Below are positions 1 to 6,541 of a stretch of DNA of 23,033 nucleotides, one piece after another. The stretch's first letter is position 1. Every line of letters begins with the position of its first letter. The notes under the pieces were generated by a model. That model made no database searches. It had not been told where the DNA came from and saw only the letters and a list, made by a program, of their open reading frames with translations. Location: positions 1 through 23,033 of the IMG/VR virus record IMGVR_UViG_3300031839_000063; one strand, 5' to 3'. The translations under genes and the position numbers were made by a program. Source of the DNA: a virus.

Positions 1-2
1 TT

Positions 3-1619
3 GTAATATTAAACATTACTGAAAACGATGTATCAGAGCAAGGAGGTTGGCCATTCCCTAGAAGAAGTCTTGCAAAAATTCAAGTAGATCTGATTAATGC
101 AGGAGCTATAGGAGTTGGTTGGGTTATAGGATTTCCACAAGCTGATCGTATGGGTGGTGATGAGATCTTTGCACAAACATTATCTTATGCACCATCAGTA
201 TTATCTGTTTTTGAGTCACCTAATGGTAAATATCCACAAACTACTGGCACCGTAATACTAGGTAAAGAAGTTGAAGGTTATGTATCACCTGGAGTAGTAG
301 AAAATATCCTATCTCTTAGAGAGTCTGCAGCACAAGGAATATCTACTGCTCCTGTTGATATAGATCAGTTAGTAAGAAGAATACCATTACTAGTTAAAAC
401 TCCAGATGGGTATGCAAGCTCATTTGGTACAGAAGTATTAAAAACATTAACAGGTGCCAAGACTTATATTATAAAAACTAATGATAATGGTATAGAGGAA
501 ATATCAGTAAAAGGTATACCACCTGTTAAGGTAGACAGTCTTGGTCGTAAATGGATCAGTTGGGTAGATACACCACAAACAGATTTAAAAGAAATGAATG
601 TTGCAGGTAAGTTTGTTTTTGTTGGCGTAACTGCTAACGGAGTAATGCCACAAGTTGCAACTCCAGTTGGTTTATTAGAACCACATAAAATTCAAGCAGC
701 ATTATCTGAGTCAATTTTAATAGAAAACTCTCCAATAATTCCAGATTTTGCTTTAGCTTTGGAAATTTTAATTTTTGGAATTTTTGTGTCATTGACATGG
801 CTTGTAATAAATTATCTTGGTGTAACTAAGGGCGTAAGTATAGCTGTGATTTTGCTTTTAACTACAGGCTTTACAGGAGCTTATAGCATTCAGAAGGGTT
901 ATTTAATAGATTTTTCGTGGACTTTTATATCACAATTTATAACTGGAGCTATTGCTTTCTATATAAACTTTAGAAAACAGTTTAAGTTACGTCAATTAAT
1001 TAAAAAACAATTTGAACATTACCTTGATCCAAGACAAGTTAAACAATTACAAAATAATCCTAATCTATTAAAACTTGGTGGCGAAAAAAGATACGCTACA
1101 TTTTTGTTTACAGATGTTAGAGGCTTTACCAGTCTTTCAGAAAAACTAAAACCAGAAGAAGTTACTGAGATAATGAACAAAGCATTAACAGTACAAGTAG
1201 AATGCGTACAAAAAAATGGAGGCATGGTAGATAAATTTATTGGTGATGCTTGCATGGCTATATTCTCAGCACCTTTAGATTTAGAAGATCACGAAGACAA
1301 AGCAGTAAAGACTGCTATCGAAATGCAGGATCGTATAAAAGAACTTAATAAAGAATTATCACATGAGATTGCTATTGGGGTGGGAGTAAATACTGGTACA
1401 GCTGTGGTAGGTAACATGGGATCTGATACTAGATTTGACTTTTCAGCTATCGGAGACTGCGTAAATATAGCAGCTAGACTTGAGTCTGGTACAAAAGAAG
1501 CTGGAGTTGATATACTTATAGGAGAAGAGACTGCCAAAAACTGTAGTTTTGAGTTAAAATCTTTAGAAGCAATTAAAGTTAAAGGTAAAGAAAAATCTTT
1601 AAACGTATATACAATTTGA
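3..1619 (+). CDS. CHASE2-domain membrane adenylyl cyclase (5' partial)
   Basis: The frame is open from base 3, so the gene begins before the window; the ATG at 150 lies inside the CHASE2 domain and is not the start. Visible CHASE2 features include WPFPRRSLAKI (about nt 60-92) and the GGDEIFAQTL stretch. Three hydrophobic segments follow at about nt 747-815, 834-890 and 909-971, then a HYLDPRQVKQL linker and a class III nucleotide cyclase domain. The catalytic set is complete: metal-binding Asp in FTDVRGFTSLSE (codon 1113) and in DKFIGDA (codon 1245), adenine-selecting Lys (1233) and Asp (1455, in AIGDCVNIAAR), and the transition-state Asn (1464) and Arg (1476). By family knowledge it should sense something outside the inner membrane and make cAMP from ATP inside. 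The stop at 1617-1619 overlaps the ribosome binding site of the holin-like gene, tying it to the lysis cassette. Domain identity is very secure; its role in a phage is unknown. Confidence 0.93.
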   Translation, partial: VILNITENDVSEQGGWPFPRRSLAKIQVDLINAGAIGVGWVIGFPQADRMGGDEIFAQTLSYAPSVLSVFESPNGKYPQTTGTVILGKEVEGYVSPGVVENILSLRESAAQGISTAPVDIDQLVRRIPLLVKTPDGYASSFGTEVLKTLTGAKTYIIKTNDNGIEEISVKGIPPVKVDSLGRKWISWVDTPQTDLKEMNVAGKFVFVGVTANGVMPQVATPVGLLEPHKIQAALSESILIENSPIIPDFALALEILIFGIFVSLTWLVINYLGVTKGVSIAVILLLTTGFTGAYSIQKGYLIDFSWTFISQFITGAIAFYINFRKQFKLRQLIKKQFEHYLDPRQVKQLQNNPNLLKLGGEKRYATFLFTDVRGFTSLSEKLKPEEVTEIMNKALTVQVECVQKNGGMVDKFIGDACMAIFSAPLDLEDHEDKAVKTAIEMQDRIKELNKELSHEIAIGVGVNTGTAVVGNMGSDTRFDFSAIGDCVNIAARLESGTKEAGVDILIGEETAKNCSFELKSLEAIKVKGKEKSLNVYTI

Positions 1620-1625
1620 GGAAAG
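1618..1625 (+). promoter_or_regulatory. Ribosome binding site deciding the start at 1628
   Basis: GAGGAAAG lies just upstream of the ATG at 1628 and overlaps the stop codon of the cyclase gene. It favours ATG 1628 over the in-frame TTG at 1616 and implies translational coupling between the cyclase and the first lysis gene. Confidence 0.7.
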
Positions 1626-1627
1626 AT

Positions 1628-1813
1628 ATGGCAACAGCAAAAGATGCCCTTACTGCAATAGAATCTCATGAAAGAGAATGCAAAGCATTATACAAAAGTA
1701 TTGATAGAAGACTAGAAGACGGTGCAAAGCGTTTTGATAAGCTAGAGAATATGATTTGGGCTGTGTATCCATTCATACTAGTATCAATAGTTTTGTCGCA
1801 GGTTATTAGTTAA
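1628..1813 (+). CDS. Small XhlA-like membrane protein, candidate holin
   Basis: This 61-aa protein has a charged, helical N-terminal two-thirds (ALTAIESHERECKALYKSID onward, with heptad-like spacing) and one C-terminal hydrophobic helix, MIWAVYPFILVSIVLSQVIS. That layout resembles the XhlA/hemolysin-like small lysis proteins common in phages. A holin would assemble in the inner membrane and open it at lysis time, releasing endolysin and triggering the spanins. Placement directly before the spanin and endolysin genes supports this. The start at ATG 1628 is chosen for its strong GAGGAAAG site. The stop TAA shares one base with the next ATG (TAATG). Holin function is inferred from size, topology and position; it could instead be an accessory membrane anchor or antiholin. 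Confidence 0.6.
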   Translation: MATAKDALTAIESHERECKALYKSIDRRLEDGAKRFDKLENMIWAVYPFILVSIVLSQVIS

Positions 1814-2208
1814 TGTCTAAAGTTTTGATAGGAATTATAGTAGTTATGGGATTATCTACTTATTTACTATGGAATGAAAACTCTAAACTATCTGCTCTTA
1901 ATCAAGCATTTGAAATAAGAAATCAAGAACAAAGGTTAGCAATAGAATCATTACAAAATGATTTTGCTTTACAGACATCGAGCTTACTAGACTTACAAAG
2001 TAGAAATCAAGAGATTCAACAAGAAATGTCAAGATACCTTGACATATTTAAACGACATAACTTAACTAAATTAGCCGCAGCTAAACCAGGTTTGATTGAA
2101 CCAAGAGTAAACAAAGGAACTAAAGATGTATTTGATAGCATTGAAGAAGACAGCCGTAACATTGACAGTCTTGATGATGGCTTGCAGTTGCAGCCTGATA
2201 CCAAGTAA
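1813..2208 (+). CDS. Rz: Rz-like inner-membrane spanin (i-spanin)
   Basis: The 131-aa product starts with a single N-terminal transmembrane helix (about residues 3-20, VLIGIIVVMGLSTYLLW), followed by a Gln/Glu/Leu-rich segment with coiled-coil character to about residue 75 and a polar C-terminal tail. This matches the type II membrane topology of Rz-type i-spanins, which span the periplasm and fuse inner and outer membranes with an Rz1 lipoprotein partner in the last step of Gram-negative lysis. The strongest support is that a lipoprotein gene begins out of frame inside its 3' end (2126), the classic Rz/Rz1 overlap. The gene is joined to the holin candidate by a TAATG junction. Sequence similarity to known Rz proteins was not judged; the call rests on topology and gene arrangement. 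Confidence 0.75.
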   Translation: MSKVLIGIIVVMGLSTYLLWNENSKLSALNQAFEIRNQEQRLAIESLQNDFALQTSSLLDLQSRNQEIQQEMSRYLDIFKRHNLTKLAAAKPGLIEPRVNKGTKDVFDSIEEDSRNIDSLDDGLQLQPDTK

Positions 2209-2497
2209 ACAACAGGTTGAGGTTATATCTAAACCTATAGAAAGAACTATAGTGCAACCTGTAATGCCTAGAGAAATAGATCTAAAAGATCCGTATTGGT
2301 ATGTAGTGTCAGATAAAAATTTAGAAGAGTTCTTAACAAGAGTTGAGAAAGACCAAGGTCAAGTGGTATTCTTAGCTATGTCTGTGCCCGATTACGAGCT
2401 CATGTCATATAATATGCAGGAATTAAAAAGGTATATAAATGAACTTAAAGAAGTTGTTGTCTATTACAAAAAAGTTACTACAAAAGAAGGAGAGTAA
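2126..2497 (+). CDS. Rz1: Rz1-like outer-membrane lipoprotein (o-spanin)
   Basis: This gene starts inside Rz in another frame and shares 83 bases with it. The N-terminus is a lipoprotein signal: basic KK, a hydrophobic run (AVTLTVLMMA) and a Cys at position 20, with a second Cys at 22, fitting signal peptidase II processing. The mature protein would sit in the outer membrane and contact the i-spanin C-terminus. At 123 aa it is long for Rz1 (lambda Rz1 is about 60 aa before processing). The region after about residue 50 (DPYWYVVSDKNLEEFL, FLAMSVPDYELMSYNMQELK) looks like a small folded domain of a kind I recall from other marine phage lysis regions, which I cannot verify here. ATG 2126 has an AAAGGA site seven bases upstream; the TTG at 2141 (reading MKKTAV) is an alternative start. 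Its last codons carry the ribosome binding site of the endolysin gene. Confidence 0.75.
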   Translation: MYLIALKKTAVTLTVLMMACSCSLIPSKQQVEVISKPIERTIVQPVMPREIDLKDPYWYVVSDKNLEEFLTRVEKDQGQVVFLAMSVPDYELMSYNMQELKRYINELKEVVVYYKKVTTKEGE

Positions 2498-2501
2498 AAA
2501 T

Positions 2502-2945
2502 ATGAATATATCGCAAGAAGGATTAAGTTTAATTAAAAAGTTTGAAGGTGTTGAATACAATGCTTACAAATGTGCAGCAGGTGTATGGACAATAGGATAT
2601 GGTCATACTGCTGGCGTTAAAGAAGGTGATTTAATTTGTCAAAGAGAAGCAGAAGAAATATTAGATCAAGATATAAAAGAGTTTGAAGGTTATGTTAAAG
2701 ATAGCGTTACTGTTGATCTTGATCAAAATCAATTTGATGCATTGGTATCTTGGGTATTTAACCTAGGGCCTGCTAACTTAAAAGCTTCGACTATGCTTAA
2801 AGTATTGAACTCAAGTGATTTTGATAATGTGCCTGCACAAATTAAAAGATGGAATAAAGCTGGTGGCAAAGTGCTTGAAGGACTTATAAGACGTAGAGAA
2901 GCAGAAGCCTTACTATTTGAAGGCAAGGAATGGCACGAGGTTTAA
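2502..2945 (+). CDS. GH24 (T4-type) lysozyme, endolysin
   Basis: The 147-aa product is a glycoside hydrolase family 24 muramidase that cuts the N-acetylmuramic acid to N-acetylglucosamine bond of peptidoglycan. Visible features are LIKKFEG with the catalytic Glu, YKCAAGVWTIGYGHT, FDALVSWVFNLG, and the C-terminal GGKVLEGLIRRREAEALL block. In T4 lysozyme the triad is Glu-Asp-Thr; here the position of the Asp is Cys (YKC), a variant found in other phage endolysins of this family. There is no clear secretion signal, so export would rely on the holin. The frame is open upstream to 2439, but ATG 2502 is chosen because AGAAGGAGAG (2485-2494) sits at the right distance and the product then begins MNISQEGLSLI, typical of the family. 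Confidence 0.93.
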   Translation: MNISQEGLSLIKKFEGVEYNAYKCAAGVWTIGYGHTAGVKEGDLICQREAEEILDQDIKEFEGYVKDSVTVDLDQNQFDALVSWVFNLGPANLKASTMLKVLNSSDFDNVPAQIKRWNKAGGKVLEGLIRRREAEALLFEGKEWHEV

Positions 2946-2946
2946 T

Positions 2947-4812
2947 ATGCCGTTAAGTAAATTACAATTTACTCCAGGAATTAACAAAGAGATGACTGAT
3001 CTTATGGACAAAGGCGGCTGGGCTGACGGTAATTTAGTTAGATTTAGAAAAGGATTACCAGAAAAAATAGGAGGTTGGCAAAAATCAAACAACAACTCTT
3101 ATTTAGGAACAGGCAGAGCATTGTTAGCATGGGTTGATTTAGAGTATACAAAATATTTAGGACTAGGAACTACTTGGAAATATTATGTTAGTAGTGGATC
3201 AGACTATTCTGATATAACTCCAATTAGAGCTACAACAACCAATGGCATTACTTTTGCAGCAACAAATGGTAGTGCTACTATAACTGCAACTGACAATGAT
3301 CATGGAGCTGTAGTAAATGATTTTGTAACTATTAGTGGTGCAGTAAGTCTTGGCGGTAACATAACAGCAACAGTTTTAAATAAAGAGTATCAAGTAACTT
3401 CTGTACCAAGTGCAGATACATTTACCTTTACAGCAACAGCTACAGCAAATGGAAGTGATACAGGTAATGGCGGATCAGGAGCTGATGCAGCCTATCAAAT
3501 AAATGTAGGATTAGATGTGTATGTACCATCAACAGGTTGGGGTGCAGGTACATGGGGTGCGGGTGGTTTTGGATCAACAACTGCACTAACAGAATCAGGT
3601 CAGTTAAGACTTTGGTCACACGATGCTTTTGGTGAAGATTTAATTATTAATCCAAGAGCAGGTAATATCTATTACTGGGATGAGTCTGGTGGTACAAGTA
3701 ACAGAGCTGTAGCTATTAGCACTTTAAGTGGTGCTAATCTTGCACCAACAAAAGGTTTACAAGTTATAGTAAGTGACATTGATAGACATGTTATTGTACT
3801 AGGTGCTGATCCTATTGTTGGTAGTTCTAGGTCTGGTTCTATAGATCCTTTACTTATAGCTTTCTCAGATCAAGAAAGTGTTACAAATTGGGAACCAACA
3901 GCTACTAATACAGCTGGATCATTAAGGCTATCATCTGGATCACAGATAGTTGGCGGATTAAGATCAAGACAAGAGATACTTATTTGGACTGATACTTCTT
4001 TATATAGTATGCAATTTATTGGTGCTCCATTTACTTTTGGATTAAACCTAGTTAATGAAAATGTAGGTCTTATATCTCCTAGTGGCATGATTAATGCACC
4101 TGATGCAATTTATTGGATGGCTAGAGATGGCTTCTATACTTACTCAGGATCAGTTAAAAGGCTAGTTTGTAGCGTATTAAATTATGTATTAGATGATATT
4201 AATACTACTCAATCATTTAAAACATTAGCTTTTACTAACAGAGAATTTAATGAGGTTGGTTGGTTCTATTGTTCTTCTTCTTCTGAAGAGATAGATAGGT
4301 ATGTAACTTATAACTACTTAGAAGGTGCATGGAGCATAGGCAATCTATCAAGAACAGCATGGATAGATGACGGTGTATTTGAAAAACCTAGAGCTACAGG
4401 TAAAGACAGCGATGGTGATAGTTATGTATATATACATGAAAGCACTGATGATGATGATGGCTCACCAATGGATAATGTATTTATAGAATCTGGTGATATA
4501 GATATAGAAGAAGGTAATCAACTGGGTTTTGTTAGCAGAATTATTCCAGATGTTAAATTTTTTGGTACAACACCTACAGATGGACAGATCAATTTTGTAT
4601 TAAAAACTCGTAACTTCCCTGGAGAAAGCTTAACAACTAATTCAACTAACAATATTACAAGCACTACTCAACAAGCATTTACACGTGCTAGAGGCAGACA
4701 ACTTGTTCTTAGAGTTGAATCAGATGATGATGCAGCAACAGGATCAAGAACTGGTTTTAAATGGAGACTAGGTGCAAACAGGATTGATATTAGAACTGAC
4801 GGCAGAAGATAA
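2947..4812 (+). CDS. P22 gp10-like tail hub/stabilisation protein with an inserted FCCH-like domain
   Basis: The 621-aa product begins MPLSKLQFTPGINKE, followed by GGWADGNLVRFRKGLPEKIG. The middle (SRQEILIWTDTSLYSMQF, FTFGLNLVNENVGLISPSG, AIYWMARDGFYTYSG) and the end (GRQLVLRVES, GFKWRLGANRIDI) follow the pattern of P22 gp10-type head-to-tail stabilisation proteins, which form the distal tail tube of short-tailed phages. Residues about 94-187 are a Thr/Ala/Ser-rich insertion including VNDFVTISGAV and KEYQVTSVPSADTFTF, like the FCCH-type beta domains seen in some phage structural proteins. The GAGG at 2937-2940 favours ATG 2947 over an open frame back to 2917. The gene follows the endolysin stop by one base and joins the next gene through TAATG. 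Virion role is fairly sure; the exact gp10 equivalence is moderate. Confidence 0.6.
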   Translation: MPLSKLQFTPGINKEMTDLMDKGGWADGNLVRFRKGLPEKIGGWQKSNNNSYLGTGRALLAWVDLEYTKYLGLGTTWKYYVSSGSDYSDITPIRATTTNGITFAATNGSATITATDNDHGAVVNDFVTISGAVSLGGNITATVLNKEYQVTSVPSADTFTFTATATANGSDTGNGGSGADAAYQINVGLDVYVPSTGWGAGTWGAGGFGSTTALTESGQLRLWSHDAFGEDLIINPRAGNIYYWDESGGTSNRAVAISTLSGANLAPTKGLQVIVSDIDRHVIVLGADPIVGSSRSGSIDPLLIAFSDQESVTNWEPTATNTAGSLRLSSGSQIVGGLRSRQEILIWTDTSLYSMQFIGAPFTFGLNLVNENVGLISPSGMINAPDAIYWMARDGFYTYSGSVKRLVCSVLNYVLDDINTTQSFKTLAFTNREFNEVGWFYCSSSSEEIDRYVTYNYLEGAWSIGNLSRTAWIDDGVFEKPRATGKDSDGDSYVYIHESTDDDDGSPMDNVFIESGDIDIEEGNQLGFVSRIIPDVKFFGTTPTDGQINFVLKTRNFPGESLTTNSTNNITSTTQQAFTRARGRQLVLRVESDDDAATGSRTGFKWRLGANRIDIRTDGRR

Positions 4813-5147
4813 TGGCCAAGCTTCTTGCAAGTAGATTACCTCAAGCAAATGGTGAGGTTGATGCTAATGTATTCAACAGATTAATAAGAATCCTTGAGTT
4901 AAACCTAGGAACATTTGATCCTAGCTCAACACCACAGTTTAATGATTCTCAAATTTCTACTTTAGCTTTTAACGTAGGTGATGTAATATGGAATACATCT
5001 ATTGGTGTTTTACAAGTATATATAGGCAACCAATGGGTACAGTTACACACTCCGAAGAATCCACAAGGCTTCGAGACAACTGCATCACTAGGATTTGTTT
5101 CTGTTAAGACAAACGGAAACATATCAATTAATGTAACAGCCTCATAA
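4812..5147 (+). CDS. Small tail-associated hypothetical protein
   Basis: The 111-aa product is not assigned to a named family. It has an N-terminal helical part (VFNRLIRILELNLGTFDP) and a beta-rich C-terminal half with VGDVIWNTSIGVLQVYIGNQ, the kind of repeat-like strand seen in phage fibre tips and carbohydrate-binding structural proteins. It ends in a polar strand (VSVKTNGNISINVTAS). It is joined to the gp10-like gene by a TAATG junction and is the last gene before a 56-base gap, so it is probably made together with the gp10-like protein and may attach to it. No signal peptide or membrane segment is visible. Confidence 0.6.
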   Translation: MAKLLASRLPQANGEVDANVFNRLIRILELNLGTFDPSSTPQFNDSQISTLAFNVGDVIWNTSIGVLQVYIGNQWVQLHTPKNPQGFETTASLGFVSVKTNGNISINVTAS

Positions 5148-5191
5148 GAGATGATACATAGAAAAAATGGTACACTTAAAACAATATTGTA

Positions 5192-5197
5192 TATAAT
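5192..5197 (+). promoter_or_regulatory. Possible -10 box in the 5148-5203 gap
   Basis: A perfect TATAAT lies seven bases before the ATG at 5204, in the only gap inside the late block (56 bases). No convincing -35 box is seen 16-18 bases upstream, and the DNA is A+T-rich, so chance is a real alternative. If used, transcription would begin almost at the ATG. No purine-rich ribosome binding site precedes 5204. Confidence 0.3.
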
Positions 5198-5203
5198 TTA
5201 GTT

Positions 5204-6541
5204 ATGAAGAAAATATCAGAAGGTAATAAAGGAATACAAGCACTAGCAAAGAAGAATCCTGCTTTAGTAGAAAACAAGTTTGGGTACGATGTACCAGGAT
5301 ATATGAATGGCGGTATGCCATTACAATATTTTCAAAGCGGTGGGATGCCTTTTGATCCATCAACTCTTGCGAACCTTGGCAACATGATGCCTAAACCTGG
5401 GCCAATGTCATCAGGTTCTTCCATAGGTTCTGCAAACATAAACATACCAGATAATATACCAGGGGATCCTAGAGGATTAGAAGCAATCTTATCAGGAGAT
5501 ATGACAGGTGGAGATCCATATAATGTAACAGATCCAAACTTTAAGTTTGAACCAGACTTATCAGTAGAATACGATGAAGACAATCCTTATGATACAGACA
5601 AGTCTGCTTACGATAACTACATGGAAAACACAAGAACAGTAGAAGATGATGCTAGAGATGATTTAGAGCAATCAGTAGAAAATGCAGAGCAACAAGCAAA
5701 ACAGGATAAAAGAGATAGAATAATGCAAGGTTTAGGTGCTTTAGGAGATATAGAAAGTATGATGGGCGATACTCCAGAAATGACACAAGGTTATTCTATA
5801 GGTGGAACAAAAGCATCAAAGGTTGGCATACAAAGATTTAGAAGGGGTGGCATGGCTGATGAAAGAAAATTTGAAAATGGAAGAGAGTTTAATTTTGATG
5901 ACTATATGTTTGATGATTTTGATTTTAGTGATATAGACTTTGGTGATTTTGGTGGAATTATAAACTTACCAGGTGGTGGTGGAGGATATAGCTATACACC
6001 ACCAACAGAAGAAGAGATTGCAGAACAACAAGCAAAACAAGCAGCAGCTAGATTAGCAAAAGGTTATGGAGGATCAGGTGCAGCAGGTCGTAGTAGCTAT
6101 GGTTCACAAACTCCTGGAGCATCTATATCTATTGATGCTAGAGATGAAACACCAGATGCTTACAGATTCTACCCTAGTGAAGTATCAAAACTTTATTCAC
6201 AAATGAAAGGCACGCCTTTCTCACCATTAGTAGCACCTCCTAAAGAAGCTACTTATGTAGATGATCTACAACCAAGAAGAATAGCCAGTCAGTTATATGC
6301 AGCTGACGGTAAATTTGTAGATAGAAGCGAATTAATTACAGGCCCAGGTGGAGAGCGTGGCGACAAGATACCAGCTATGTTAAGTGATGGTGAGTTTGTT
6401 GTTAATGCTGAAGCAGTTAGAGGTATGGGTGTTGCAGCAGGTGCTAATCCACAAGACGAATACGAACAACGCCTAGAAGGTGCACGTCAAATGTATGCCT
6501 TACAAAAAGAAGGCGAACAAATGATGAGGAAATACAGATAA
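5204..6541 (+). CDS. Gly-rich virion protein with IPAMLSDGEF motif
   Basis: The 445-aa product starts MKKISEGNKGIQALAKKNP and contains several GGM segments (YMNGGMPLQYF, FQSGGMPF, FRRGGMADERKF), an acidic Asp/Phe run (about residues 230-247, DDYMFDDFDFSDIDFGDFGG) and a Gly-rich linker. From residue 380 comes GPGGERGDKIPAMLSDGEFV followed by VNAEAVRGMG, a motif found in many phage structural and tape-measure-like proteins, and a helical C-terminus. The protein looks modular and partly disordered. Place and company (between the tail hub and ejection-protein candidates) suggest a virion internal or tail component. The start lacks a clear ribosome binding site, but the N-terminal sequence is sensible. 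TAATG joins it to the next gene. Confidence 0.65.
   Translation: MKKISEGNKGIQALAKKNPALVENKFGYDVPGYMNGGMPLQYFQSGGMPFDPSTLANLGNMMPKPGPMSSGSSIGSANINIPDNIPGDPRGLEAILSGDMTGGDPYNVTDPNFKFEPDLSVEYDEDNPYDTDKSAYDNYMENTRTVEDDARDDLEQSVENAEQQAKQDKRDRIMQGLGALGDIESMMGDTPEMTQGYSIGGTKASKVGIQRFRRGGMADERKFENGREFNFDDYMFDDFDFSDIDFGDFGGIINLPGGGGGYSYTPPTEEEIAEQQAKQAAARLAKGYGGSGAAGRSSYGSQTPGASISIDARDETPDAYRFYPSEVSKLYSQMKGTPFSPLVAPPKEATYVDDLQPRRIASQLYAADGKFVDRSELITGPGGERGDKIPAMLSDGEFVVNAEAVRGMGVAAGANPQDEYEQRLEGARQMYALQKEGEQMMRKYR

Noticed and set aside
150-152. ATG 150 as start of the cyclase gene
   Set aside because: The frame is open to base 3 and the upstream codons encode conserved CHASE2 sequence, so 150 is internal.
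3-1813. Pycsar-like defence pair (cyclase plus membrane effector)
   Set aside because: The Lys/Asp base-selecting residues indicate ATP use, the CHASE2 domain is not typical of PycC, and the small neighbour lacks a nucleotide-binding effector domain and fits a holin.
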